A stretch of 64,000 nt of DNA, taken from assembly GCF_022347765.1 (NCBI RefSeq), contig NZ_JAKRFZ010000003.1, positions 372,001-436,000 of the forward strand, in the 5' to 3' direction. A program made the position numbers and the translations under genes. Each line of letters opens with the position of its first letter. The stretch's first letter is position 1. Origin of the DNA: Pseudoalteromonas sp. OOF1S-7. Lineage in GTDB: Bacteria > Pseudomonadota > Gammaproteobacteria > Enterobacterales > Alteromonadaceae. The notes beneath the pieces are model-generated. The model made no database searches, was not told the origin of the DNA, and worked only from the letters and a program-made list of their open reading frames with translations. Below, one piece after another: positions 1 through 8,373 of this stretch.

Positions 1-554
1 GTGAGCTTATTGCTGCGTGCCGGCACCAGATCAAAGCAATGATGGCCGTTGTGGTGATAGATTTCAAAGCTGCTTAACGTTTGTTCACATACTTGTTTGA
101 CCTGTTCGTGATGCTCATCTTCCAGTACCAGCAATTTCACGATCGGCTCATATCTTAGGACCTGGTTGCAGCCCGGCGGAATGCCCAGCTCGGCCACATG
201 CTGATGAAAATGGTGAGGCTTGTTTGAGATGGCATACTGCCAGTGACCGTCAAACAAATACGCAATTTCGTGATCGTCCAGCCAAGTAAGCAAAGAGGTA
301 ATTTGCTTTGGCTCGAAACTATGGGCACTGACTACCGCTTTGTGCTCGCTGAACATAGCGCCGTTGCAGCCAATGATAGGGTGGTGCCAGAAGCATTCGG
401 GTAACACCGGCAGGGTATCTCTCAGAGGTCGAGCGGTGGCAAAGTACAGCTTACCACCATGACTTTGCAGTGCTAACAGGCCATCTTTGATGTCATCATG
501 CATGCGCCGGGCATGGAAAACGGTCGTGCCATCTAAATCAAAAACAAAATTCAT
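1..554 (-). CDS. HAD-superfamily hydrolase, Cof-like (3' end cut by window edge)
   Basis: The reading frame opens with ATG at 554 and stays open to the window edge, so about 184 N-terminal residues are visible and the C-terminus is missing. The N-terminus MNFVFDLDGTT carries the HAD nucleophile motif DxDGT (Asp6 and Asp8). A later NGAMF stretch and a cap-like middle region fit the Cof/type IIB haloacid dehalogenase family, which contains cytosolic Mg2+-dependent phosphatases acting on sugar phosphates and similar small molecules. The substrate cannot be told from sequence. It is divergent from the AraC-type gene at 650, with about 95 bp between them that should hold both promoters. The HAD assignment is firm and the subfamily less so. 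Confidence 0.85.
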   Translation of the reverse strand, partial: MNFVFDLDGTTVFHARRMHDDIKDGLLALQSHGGKLYFATARPLRDTLPVLPECFWHHPIIGCNGAMFSEHKAVVSAHSFEPKQITSLLTWLDDHEIAYLFDGHWQYAISNKPHHFHQHVAELGIPPGCNQVLRYEPIVKLLVLEDEHHEQVKQVCEQTLSSFEIYHHNGHHCFDLVPARSNKL

Positions 555-649
555 TATAACTTCCGGGTACAAAATAGAGCATTTACTTTGCCAAATTCAC
601 CAATTAGTATTTTGGCTATCGGCTCATTTTTTATAATTATTGGCTCAAA

Positions 650-1489
650 GTGACCATTAATACAGGAAAACCTGCTCCCGTCCGCTTTGCACTGAATCAA
701 TCTGTGCAAGTTAAGTACATTGAAAAACAGAAGGTCCTGTTCGAGTGGCATCAGCATGATTGCTTTGAGCTGATCCTGACAATAGGCGCACAGGGCTGCG
801 GATTTATCGGCAGTACCATTCATGCGTTTGCTGACATTGACCTGGCTCTGATTGCACCGGGTGTGCCTCATACCTGGGACAGCCAGCCCCCCTATGACAC
901 TGCTGAGTTGGTTGTGGTGGTGTTGTGGCCAAAGGCATTATTGGCTTGCGCTATTCCGGAACTGGCAGACTTACAGAGCTGGCTTGATAGTATTGCAAGT
1001 GGGCTGGTCTTTAGCCGGGATACCGCAGAGCTGGTGCGTGAACAGTGCCTGGCACTTAACACGGCAAGCCCGCTTAATCGGCTGACTTTGCTGTGTGAGA
1101 TACTGGCTGAGCTGCGTGTTCGCCCAGCCAAAGGTATCAGGCTGGATCACTCGCGTAATTCAGAGCGGTTGGCCCGGGTTCAGGCCTGGATCGCAAGTCG
1201 GGTTGACACGCCGCCCAGCCTGGCTCAGTGTGCAGCACATATCAATGTCAGCACAGCGACCTTAAAACGTTGGTTTGCGCATGAGCTTGGCTGTTCGTTT
1301 TCTCAGTATTGTGCTCAGCTGCGCTGTCAGCGTGCCCAGCATTTACTGGCAACGGAACGTCGGCCCATTGGGGTAGTGGCGCAGCAATGCGGATTTACCG
1401 GCGCAGCCTATTTTAGTCAGTTTTTCAAAGCACATACGGGCATGACACCCGGTGCCTACCGGCGTCGGTTTAGCTGGCGTAAACGCTAA
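650..1489 (+). CDS. AraC-family transcriptional regulator
   Basis: The product is 279 residues and starts at GTG; no convincing Shine-Dalgarno sequence precedes it. The N-terminal half has a cupin-like effector-binding pattern (HQHDCFELILT near residue 34). The C-terminal ~100 residues form the double helix-turn-helix of AraC/XylS proteins, including the conserved second-helix pattern GFTGAAYFSQFFK followed by GMTPGAYR. It is presumably a cytosolic DNA-binding regulator responding to a small molecule. It is divergent from the HAD gene and convergent with the usher-like gene, whose stop overlaps its own by 4 bp. Its target is unknown; the divergent HAD gene is the simplest guess. Confidence 0.88.
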   Translation: MTINTGKPAPVRFALNQSVQVKYIEKQKVLFEWHQHDCFELILTIGAQGCGFIGSTIHAFADIDLALIAPGVPHTWDSQPPYDTAELVVVVLWPKALLACAIPELADLQSWLDSIASGLVFSRDTAELVREQCLALNTASPLNRLTLLCEILAELRVRPAKGIRLDHSRNSERLARVQAWIASRVDTPPSLAQCAAHINVSTATLKRWFAHELGCSFSQYCAQLRCQRAQHLLATERRPIGVVAQQCGFTGAAYFSQFFKAHTGMTPGAYRRRFSWRKR

Positions 1490-3975
1490 CTTTTAGGGTC
1501 TCCAGGGGGAGTTGGATAAAGTGTCAAGTCCTCCAGTATCACCAGCTGTTCACTGTGCTCATCCAGCGTAAAGCTCAGCTGGCAAGGGTCACAGTTGAGC
1601 GCTTTTTGTGCCAGATAGTGTGGGGAAACCTCAAGACGGTATTTTCCCTGCTTTAATTTATCAAAAAAGAAAAAACCATCGGGTTCTGTGTAGATGGTGG
1701 TTTGTTCACCACTGGTTTCCCGGGTGAGTTGCAGTGCCACCCGGCCACTGAGATCCGCAAGCGCTCCGGAATCTTTAAGCAGGGAAATCACGCCTTCTGC
1801 TTCGAATTGAAGTTGAAACGGCACGTCAATGATAGGCTGAGAACCTGGGTGCAGATCGGCTTCTATGAGCCCAAACTGGGGCTGTAAGTATAAGGCGTCG
1901 GGTTCGTTGTGCTCTATCTCCAATGTCACGGGGCGGTTCGAGGGCAGGTGAAGCAATGTTTGAGCTTGTGCTTGAGTTAAAGTGTCAACCTGGCTGCCGT
2001 TCATCATCACAGTAATACCAGGTAAATACTGCTCTTGTTCATCAAAGCGCTGATTATTATTGCGGTCGTAAAAAGCACGTAGTTTTACAGAGCTGCTTTG
2101 CCGACCGCTTTGGCTGCTAAGGGTACTAAGCGGTCTTGGTCCGTAAAATGAAAATGAACAAGATAAGCCAAATTGCCAGCCATTACTTTCGTGGTAGGTG
2201 GCACTGGCATTGACCGCCACAGCATCGAAAGTTTTTGATAACGTGAAGGATGTTGTATTTCGGTGATGGGTGAAGGAGCGGCGTAGCTGCAAAGAGCCGT
2301 AATAGCCGTCGAACTGATTGGCATAACTCAGCGCCAGCGAATGTTGTTCAAACAGTCCTGTTGATTTGTTCCAGTTAAACCTGGCTCTGCCCCAGTTGCC
2401 AAACAGGCTGCCAATCATGGCATATTGTTGCTCATGTGCGTCGTCGCCTCTAATTTGGCTGAAATTTGTGCTTATACTGCCGGAGTCGGCCTGAAAGCTG
2501 AGATAGCCATCCACAGATTTATAACGAGATTGATTTATCTGGCTGAGACCTAAAGTTGAGCTGATCTGCCAGCTATCGAGTGTGTGCTCATAATTCAGCG
2601 TGTTGATGTTTTCCTTGCCAAACTGACCATACCCGCGTTGTGAGGCGAGGCTTAAAGCTTGTGAGGTACTCAGCGGGGTCAGCCATTTCAGGTCATAATA
2701 CAGCTGCTCATGCCCGCCTGCTTTGAGGCTCCATTTGGCATCAGTGGGTTCACCAGAATGCTCCCAGCCAAGATACCATAAAGCGTCTTTTTGGCGGGTG
2801 TTTTCCAGCCATTCTCCGCCGACGTTAATTTCGTCGCGGGTACTGACGACATAGTTTAATTGTGGATTGAGGTATTTTTCCTGTGGGTTAAAGCGGCTTT
2901 TTTTTAATATTGACTCTTTGGTTGTGTAGGCTGCCAGGTTGGTATACCACTGTCCGGGTTCATAGCCCGATTGTGCCTGATGCATCACAGCCCGGCGAAG
3001 GCGTTTTCCGTCTGGTGACTGGATCATCAAGTGGTAGCTGTGGTTCGAGTTAAAAATCTGGATTGGCCTGAAACGATACTGACCATTGTCTGTGACACGT
3101 ACCAGATCAAATAGTACATCATTGCGATAGAGTTCGACGTCGCTGCCGGGTTCTGCATAGCCCTGGATGATAAGCGGCTTGCTGGCGCTGCTGTGCGTTG
3201 CGCCATATTGCACGCCCAGCCCGCTTCCGCCGGTTTGCAGCAATGCGCCTGTGATACCCTGCAAGTCGCCAAATTGATATTCGCTCAGCTCTCCCAGACT
3301 GCGGGAAAGCTGGAAACGTCCGTTGCGTTTGTCGTTATCTGAGTCGGTTAATATGACTTGCGCCTGATGGTGTGCCAAGTCCTGATTGAGGGCAACATAG
3401 GCTGAGGCACTGGAGTTGTGCTTACTGTCTGATGCTGACAGCTGCACGTCGATATAAGGTGCTGTATACCATTGATATTGGTCGTTTAACACAAGCTGAT
3501 TGGCGCGTTTTCGTTGCATTGCCTCAAGGATATCCTTGCGTGCCTCGCGCTTCTTTTCCTGTGAGCTGGGGTGCCTTTGTTGGGTATCAAAAACCAGCAC
3601 CTGAGTGCGTGGATTAAACTCTGATTCAATGCCAAGTGCCAACAGCACATCAAGCCGGATATGGGGCTCTTCATCGAGCGTTACCCATTGATCTTCTTCC
3701 AATTTAATCTCGACCTGTTCACCCCAGATTGCACCATGTAAACGCTTATCTGCCAAATCAATGGTGAGGTCACTGACAAGCAGAGCATTGAGGTTATCCT
3801 GGGATAAAAAATAATGTTCGTAGTCGTGTGTGAGTAACTCACTCCCTTCGGGAAAGTTCTGCTGGTCGACGTACAGATCGGCAAATACAAAGTCGGCAGT
3901 ATCGCCTACTTCCCGGGCTGAAGTGTGCGTGCAGTGAAGCGATAATAAAAGAAGTAAAACGTATAGATACTGCAT
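1486..3975 (-). CDS. Outer-membrane usher-like protein of a chaperone-usher-type cluster
   Basis: This 829-residue protein has an N-terminal signal peptide (hydrophobic residues 3-15) and is rich in alternating aromatic and polar segments typical of an outer-membrane beta-barrel. Residues ~270-310 contain PGSDVELYRND and NGQYRF, the kind of stretch found in the plug or early barrel of fimbrial ushers. Near residue 640 is a DxNxNxRFDxxE stretch, followed by a SdrD/carboxypeptidase-regulatory-like beta-sandwich. A second such domain lies near the C-terminus. It is last in an operon after a PapD-like chaperone and two small secreted subunits, which is the main argument for an usher role. It is clearly divergent from classical FimD-type ushers and closer in layout to the alternate (CS1-like) class. 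Confidence 0.68.
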   Translation of the reverse strand: MQYLYVLLLLLSLHCTHTSAREVGDTADFVFADLYVDQQNFPEGSELLTHDYEHYFLSQDNLNALLVSDLTIDLADKRLHGAIWGEQVEIKLEEDQWVTLDEEPHIRLDVLLALGIESEFNPRTQVLVFDTQQRHPSSQEKKREARKDILEAMQRKRANQLVLNDQYQWYTAPYIDVQLSASDSKHNSSASAYVALNQDLAHHQAQVILTDSDNDKRNGRFQLSRSLGELSEYQFGDLQGITGALLQTGGSGLGVQYGATHSSASKPLIIQGYAEPGSDVELYRNDVLFDLVRVTDNGQYRFRPIQIFNSNHSYHLMIQSPDGKRLRRAVMHQAQSGYEPGQWYTNLAAYTTKESILKKSRFNPQEKYLNPQLNYVVSTRDEINVGGEWLENTRQKDALWYLGWEHSGEPTDAKWSLKAGGHEQLYYDLKWLTPLSTSQALSLASQRGYGQFGKENINTLNYEHTLDSWQISSTLGLSQINQSRYKSVDGYLSFQADSGSISTNFSQIRGDDAHEQQYAMIGSLFGNWGRARFNWNKSTGLFEQHSLALSYANQFDGYYGSLQLRRSFTHHRNTTSFTLSKTFDAVAVNASATYHESNGWQFGLSCSFSFYGPRPLSTLSSQSGRQSSSVKLRAFYDRNNNQRFDEQEQYLPGITVMMNGSQVDTLTQAQAQTLLHLPSNRPVTLEIEHNEPDALYLQPQFGLIEADLHPGSQPIIDVPFQLQFEAEGVISLLKDSGALADLSGRVALQLTRETSGEQTTIYTEPDGFFFFDKLKQGKYRLEVSPHYLAQKALNCDPCQLSFTLDEHSEQLVILEDLTLYPTPPGDPKS

Positions 3976-4021
3976 GGTAAAGGCCCGGCATGGGCCAGGC
4001 CTTTAAGGGATGATGGCTATG

Positions 4022-4522
4022 TTACTGGTAAGCTGCAACAAAGTCATAGGTAAATGTTTTGGTGCCTGGGGCATTGATTGCAACGTCTTTGTCGTCCAGT
4101 ATAATGCTCGCTGCGAACCCGATGTCAACTGAGCCGCTCGCATTCAGCTGAGCACCAGCTGTTCTGCCAGCCAGGGTAAAACGAAGCCCGTCTTGTGTCT
4201 GATCCGGTGCAGAATATGTGTAGACAACTTGTGCGTGAGGCGTGCCCGATACAGTAAATTTTGCTGGGTTGCCGCCTACATTGGCATCGTTACACAGGGC
4301 TGAGGAAATTGGGTTTGGTAATGGCGTCTCGGTTGAGTAGCATGCATCACCATTTTTTGATGCTTCGTTTACCAGAAGCTCAGGAAAGCTCATCGCAGTT
4401 GCTTGTGCAATTTGTAGTGGTGTGCGCTCAACCACCAAGTTAACATCAACCTGATAAGTCGCTGCGGCTGAACCAAAACTCATAACTAATAGTGCAAGTG
4501 TGCTGGAGGTTTTTTTTAGCAT
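4022..4522 (-). CDS. Secreted pilin-like subunit B of the chaperone-usher-type cluster
   Basis: The product is 166 residues. A clear signal peptide (MLKKTSSTLALLVMSFGSAAA, cleavage about residue 21) is followed by a small, probably all-beta domain with one Cys pair. It ends in FTYDFVAAYQ, similar to the TVTALYQ end of the neighbouring subunit, so the two are diverged paralogues. The strand pattern and the terminal aromatic 'Y' motif resemble DUF4402-type surface subunits found beside PapD-like chaperones. A terminal beta-strand of this kind would suit donor-strand exchange, but that is inference. It lies 18 bp after the upstream subunit gene and 46 bp before the usher-like gene. Confidence 0.65.
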   Translation of the reverse strand: MLKKTSSTLALLVMSFGSAAATYQVDVNLVVERTPLQIAQATAMSFPELLVNEASKNGDACYSTETPLPNPISSALCNDANVGGNPAKFTVSGTPHAQVVYTYSAPDQTQDGLRFTLAGRTAGAQLNASGSVDIGFAASIILDDKDVAINAPGTKTFTYDFVAAYQ

Positions 4523-4540
4523 TGTTTATTTCCTTAATTG

Positions 4541-5041
4541 TTATTGGTATAGCGCAGTAACGGTGTAGCTGAAAGCGTACTCCCCGCTGCCTGTTTCATG
4601 GGCGTTACTGAGCGTTACAATACCTCCTGCACTAAACGTGCCAACTCCATTTTTTTTTATTCTTACGCGCTTGCTAAAGCCGCCTGATTTATTCTGAACG
4701 GTAAAGGTAAGGCCCTGTTTACTTTCACTGCCAAACACTTGTACATCTACGTAACTTCTGGGCTCGCCGGTAATTTCAAACTCTGCTTTATAGCCTCTTA
4801 AGCCCGGGCAAAGTGATTTTTTTACGGCTTTTTTATTTTTTTTACCATTGGCCTTACATAAGGCCCCCTCCCATGTTGCGGGTGTTTGTTTTAGCTGCGG
4901 AAATGCCATTGGCGCCAATAAATTGATACTGACCCCATTAAATTGACTGGCATGACGTTGCTGCTGTTTCAGATATGTCAAAGTATCGGCACTCTGAGCA
5001 GACGCAACCAACCATAAACCCGTCAATAAGCCGACAGACAT
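4541..5041 (-). CDS. Secreted pilin-like subunit A of the chaperone-usher-type cluster
   Basis: This 166-residue protein has an N-terminal signal peptide ending near ASAQSA (residue ~18). Its ATG overlaps the TAA of the chaperone gene (TAATG), so the two are translationally coupled. The body carries two Cys residues (in CKANG and CPGLRG) flanking a lysine-rich loop (KKNKKAVKK), then beta-strand-like segments and the C-terminal FSYTVTALYQ shared with the next subunit. I read it as a secreted structural or adhesive subunit. The name is based on context and on weak similarity to DUF4402-like proteins. Confidence 0.63.
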   Translation of the reverse strand: MSVGLLTGLWLVASAQSADTLTYLKQQQRHASQFNGVSINLLAPMAFPQLKQTPATWEGALCKANGKKNKKAVKKSLCPGLRGYKAEFEITGEPRSYVDVQVFGSESKQGLTFTVQNKSGGFSKRVRIKKNGVGTFSAGGIVTLSNAHETGSGEYAFSYTVTALYQ

Positions 5042-5805
5042 TACTTCAGCAGGTCCTCTGTGATGGTGACGTCCAGTGTTTTGAGTGCTTCTTTTGATTC
5101 CACATCTTCCAGCTGAATCGTTAATTTCTTGGTAGCAACCCCTTTATATTCAATCGGTAGCGTCATATCTCGTTGACTGAGTTCTGGGTATAGGCTGAAC
5201 TGGTTCACCCTAAACAGTTCTTCTTCTGCCTCTTTGACTACCAGGTTTGCACTGGTGTGACCCGGGCCTTGCTTGTTTAGTCTGACTATCAGGTTGCTGG
5301 CATCTTTACTGAATTTAACATGACCAATCGACAGCTCAGTGACTGAGGATGTGTTTTTTATAAAAACGGGGATGACAACCTTATAATTGGCTTTGACCTG
5401 TACAGCGCCACTTTGCTCTGTGGGGTCATCAGCACTGAGCGCTTCGACCATGAGGTGTGCGCGAAACTCTCCTTCCGGGATTTTGCCTTTTTTCATCAGC
5501 CGAACTTTTTGAAATTGCTTTGGCAAAACATCTTTGGCAACACGTGGTCCGACTCGCAAGTAAGGCTTGGCAGAAAACTCATACTGCTCTGCAAATTTCA
5601 AAATGCCTTGTTCATCCATTTGCATGTCGATAAGCGATATCCGGTAGCTTTGCAGGGTGTCTGAAGTGTTATAAATGCGCAACTCGCCGCGGCGCATATC
5701 CTGATCCAGGACGACCCTGTGCCTGTCGAGTTTAAAGGTTGTAGCCCACGCCTGGGGAACAAATACTGTTAATAACAGTACCAATGTGAGTATTTTTTTG
5801 GTCAT
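5041..5805 (-). CDS. PapD-like periplasmic pilus chaperone
   Basis: The product is 254 residues with a signal peptide ending about WATTF (residue 22). The first domain shows the PapD-type immunoglobulin fold pattern: a strand with GELRIYNTSDT, the basic KVRLMKKG segment and the GEFRAHLMVEAL strand. The second domain follows from about residue 150. Such chaperones hold secreted subunits in the periplasm by donor-strand complementation and deliver them to the outer-membrane usher. It is first in the four-gene operon chaperone > subunit > subunit > usher. The closest class is the alternate family of chaperones rather than FimC itself. Confidence 0.78.
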   Translation of the reverse strand: MTKKILTLVLLLTVFVPQAWATTFKLDRHRVVLDQDMRRGELRIYNTSDTLQSYRISLIDMQMDEQGILKFAEQYEFSAKPYLRVGPRVAKDVLPKQFQKVRLMKKGKIPEGEFRAHLMVEALSADDPTEQSGAVQVKANYKVVIPVFIKNTSSVTELSIGHVKFSKDASNLIVRLNKQGPGHTSANLVVKEAEEELFRVNQFSLYPELSQRDMTLPIEYKGVATKKLTIQLEDVESKEALKTLDVTITEDLLK

Positions 5806-5915
5806 ACAACATGCTCTTCGAGTTATTAGTGTAATGAGCTTGGCTAAGTTTTCGGTATCATATCCTAATTAGATTTGGCTGCAACCTTTAGGCTGTGAGG
5901 CAGATAAACAAATAA

Positions 5916-5945
5916 TGCACTCGTCGCTGGAAAGCAACGGGTGCA
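5916..5945 (-). terminator. Hairpin terminator after the 477-residue orphan gene
   Basis: A 9-bp stem (TGCACTCGT with ACGGGTGCA, one G-T pair) encloses a 12-nt loop. On the minus strand it is followed by the T-rich run TTATTTGTTTA. It lies just after the stop of the gene at 5966-7399 and separates it from the chaperone operon. Confidence 0.55.
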
Positions 5946-5965
5946 CTTTGTACTCACTTTCAAGA

Positions 5966-7399
5966 TTAAGGGCTTGCACTGCCGGCGGGGCCCGTCACTG
6001 CGGGGCTAGATTGCTCTGTGGCCGGGTGCATCCGACCAAAATAGGTCAGTTTTCCCAGATAATCGGGTACTTCACGTTCACTGTTAAATTCGCGGATGGC
6101 CACAATTTGTCTATTGTGGAAGGCCTGTAAGAGCGGGCTGAGTGCTTGCTCTGTCCAGCTTTGCAGGGCATCTGAACGAATAAACTGTTCCTCGAACTGT
6201 TCGGCATCAGCGAGTAGTTGCGTCCAGAGTTGTCGCTGTATTTGCGGCGGGGTATCAGCCACATGCGCCAATGCGTCGTTGATCCAGCCCAGCCCGTATT
6301 CATCATACGCGGTGAGAATGTCTGAATAGAGGCGCCTGCGATCAGATTCACTGGGAGGTTGATCCTGTTGCACCACCATTTCGTTTTTCTCTGTCTGGTA
6401 ATACTGGCGGTGTGCTGACAGGTCAACTTGCTGACTCAGGTAGGCAAACACATTCGTTGCACTGTCTTTATCTGCGGCGTCCAGCATCTCCAGCATACTG
6501 CGCTTTTCGAACGGTTTAATGACGGTGGCCATATCGAGTATGCCGCGACTTTGTGAAAAGTCGCTTTGTTGCAGATGGGTATTCAGGGTACTCAGATCGT
6601 CTCCCTTAAATTTACCGCTGATCAACAAGTCACTGTAAGCGTGCATCAACTCGAGTGTTTTGGGCGCTTGGGCGAGCTTGTATTTCCAGTGTTTGTCCTG
6701 ATCATAAGAAACAAGCATGATGCGCTCGTGGCCATGTTCATCAACGCCTGCTGGGGAGCGGGGAGCGCGATAGCTTTCGCCTTGTTCACGGAGACTGGCA
6801 AGGGTCTGGATGGTATCTCCAAGCACGTCATCTGACAAAGAGGCAAGTACATCAATGAGTTGTTCTGGTACCTCATGACGTCTTTGCTCTGTAAAAATAG
6901 GTGTGCTCCCTGCGTCTATCAAGATATCTGCTAGCCGGGATAGTGCTTCGTCATCCAGGCGCTCTGCAATGGCGAGTAGAGATTTACTGGGCTTGATGTG
7001 CTCCAGCTTATTTCTCTGCTCGGGTGGCAGGCGGTCAAGTTGAGCCAGAAATGCGTTGATATCATCCGTATCGGTTAGATCGCCATATGCATAATGTGTG
7101 CTGAGCTGGCTGTGCTCAGTCTCGCCGTTTTGCTGGCTGACAATATGGTAGCGCTTAAAGCCAATATAGTCAGAGAGCTGTGCACTGGGTCCCGGGTAGA
7201 TAAAAGGAGGAGATGCACGATGTGGTGAGTCTGGTAGTAACGCTTTGAGGTGAGGATCGGTCAGTGGTGCCCCCTTTTCGACAATGACTGAGTGAGCCGG
7301 GTCCTGACTATGTGCAGAGCGGGAGAGTGTGACGCGATTGGTTTGGGGTTGATTGCTGTGTTCTGCCAGGCGGAGAGAGCTGTGAAAGTGAAGCTTCAT
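5966..7399 (-). CDS. Hypothetical protein, 477 residues, no recognised family
   Basis: I do not recognise this protein. It starts at ATG 7399 with no signal peptide or membrane segment, so it is probably cytosolic or exported by a non-Sec route. The composition is strongly hydrophilic, rich in Gln, Glu, Asp and Ser, and predicted mostly helical (for example LDDEALSRLADILIDAG near residue 150). The first ~75 residues are low in secondary structure and rich in Pro, Ser and His, and the last ~15 are Pro/Ser/Ala-rich, so both ends look disordered. Repeated 'LxxxSDDxL' and 'Ixxxxx' helical pairs hint at a helical repeat. It is transcribed alone, with hairpins on both sides. Confidence 0.7.
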   Translation of the reverse strand: MKLHFHSSLRLAEHSNQPQTNRVTLSRSAHSQDPAHSVIVEKGAPLTDPHLKALLPDSPHRASPPFIYPGPSAQLSDYIGFKRYHIVSQQNGETEHSQLSTHYAYGDLTDTDDINAFLAQLDRLPPEQRNKLEHIKPSKSLLAIAERLDDEALSRLADILIDAGSTPIFTEQRRHEVPEQLIDVLASLSDDVLGDTIQTLASLREQGESYRAPRSPAGVDEHGHERIMLVSYDQDKHWKYKLAQAPKTLELMHAYSDLLISGKFKGDDLSTLNTHLQQSDFSQSRGILDMATVIKPFEKRSMLEMLDAADKDSATNVFAYLSQQVDLSAHRQYYQTEKNEMVVQQDQPPSESDRRRLYSDILTAYDEYGLGWINDALAHVADTPPQIQRQLWTQLLADAEQFEEQFIRSDALQSWTEQALSPLLQAFHNRQIVAIREFNSEREVPDYLGKLTYFGRMHPATEQSSPAVTGPAGSASP

Positions 7400-7480
7400 A
7401 AATAACCGTATCCTTGTTACTTAAAGTTAGACACATATCGGCAGCAAAATGCGGAACTTTAAAACAGCAAAACTTCAGCG

Positions 7481-7496
7481 GCAGGCGTTAGCCTGC
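7481..7496 (-). terminator. Small hairpin after the DUF1993 gene
   Basis: A perfect GCAGGC/GCCTGC stem with a 4-nt loop abuts the stop codon of the DUF1993 gene. On the minus strand no long T-run follows directly (CGCTGAAGTTTTG), so it is a weak candidate terminator. Confidence 0.35.
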
Positions 7497-7991
7497 TCAG
7501 GAAGGGAAAGAAAAGCCAGCGGGATAACGATGAAAACCATCAAAGTCTCCTTTACTCAATGGTAGCCCGGCGGCACGTAATATCGCGTAGGCCATGGAAA
7601 AGTGGAATAAAAAGTTGGGCCAGGCGTAGAACTGGAAGTATTTTTCGGGCTCCAGAGTGTGGTTGGCGAAACCAGCCACAAACGTGATGCTAGCAGGCAT
7701 CGATTCCCAGGGATCGCTCCTTAAGTGTTCCAGATAGTCTATGGTGTCGTCCAGCTCTTGTTGCAAATCGCTGATACTGATTGTCGGGCGCTTAAAGTTG
7801 CTTACTTCTTTGTTGAATAGCGGGCAGCAGCAGCGGAGCGACAGTGCGGCGGCAGTAGAGATTTGTTGATGCAGAGGAAACATGTCTGGGCACAGCCGCT
7901 GCATCAGCAAATCTTCAGTAATCTCGTCGCGCTGCATCATAGCGCGCATCTGGTTCAGATAGTGTATAAATGGCTCAATAATTTGGCTCAT
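7497..7991 (-). CDS. DUF1993 family protein
   Basis: The chosen ATG at 7991 has GAGGG five bases upstream; an in-frame ATG at 8015 would add eight residues but lacks such a site. The product is 164 residues. The C-terminal pattern FYAWPNFLFHFSMAYAILR followed by LPLSKGDFDGF is characteristic of DUF1993 proteins, which resemble the DinB-like four-helix bundle fold and have no established biochemical role. It is probably soluble and cytosolic. It is a single gene, divergent from the ABC exporter operon and separated from it by about 380 bp. Confidence 0.82.
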   Translation of the reverse strand: MSQIIEPFIHYLNQMRAMMQRDEITEDLLMQRLCPDMFPLHQQISTAAALSLRCCCPLFNKEVSNFKRPTISISDLQQELDDTIDYLEHLRSDPWESMPASITFVAGFANHTLEPEKYFQFYAWPNFLFHFSMAYAILRAAGLPLSKGDFDGFHRYPAGFSFPS

Positions 7992-8232
7992 GTTTCCCTC
8001 GTTCAGATAAATCAATATGTACTTAAAATTATTTGTTCCGTTGCTGGCAGTGAGCGCTTTATTAATATTAACAAACAGCCAGATTCAAAGCGGTGCTTAA
8101 GTATTATTTTCAAACACCTACAACAAATGTAGTAGATAAAATCAACGCTACCATTAGTTTAATGGAACGTTTAAAAAACGTGACTTTAAATGGTTTTTTG
8201 TGTACCTTCTGGAGTCCGCTGGTAAATTGCGC
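7992..8232. other. Divergent intergenic region before the ABC exporter leader
   Basis: There is no gene here. The stretch is AT-rich and must carry the promoter for the DUF1993 gene and probably that of the ABC operon. Imperfect repeats of AACGTTTAAAAAACGT type lie around 8166-8182. I could not pick out a convincing -35/-10 pair. Confidence 0.4.
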
Positions 8233-8316
8233 ATGGACTTAATTTTAGACTCAAGCCTGCCTAGCCGCCAGCGTGATGTCCCGCGGACAGGCGCTTTTTG
8301 GAAGAGTCTGTCATAG
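8233..8316 (+). CDS. Possible leader peptide ORF, 27 residues
   Basis: An ATG-initiated reading frame (MDLILDSSLPSRQRDV...) of 27 codons ends at TAG 8316, 57 bp before the ABC ATPase start. Its second half runs through the hairpin at 8270-8299, the geometry of a translated attenuator. No good Shine-Dalgarno sequence precedes the ATG, so it may be a chance ORF. Confidence 0.25.
   Translation: MDLILDSSLPSRQRDVPRTGAFWKSLS
8270..8299 (+). terminator. Attenuator-like hairpin in the leader of the ABC exporter operon
   Basis: A two-part stem (AGCG/CGCT outside, TGTCC/GGACA inside, with a small internal loop) is followed directly by TTTTT. It sits 75 bp upstream of the ATPase start codon. If the operon promoter lies upstream, this would be a conditional terminator; otherwise it may be irrelevant. 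Confidence 0.4.
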
Positions 8317-8373
8317 TGAGAAGGACACAGGCTTCCGATTTACAAGAATAAAGACAATTCATAAGGAAATTTT

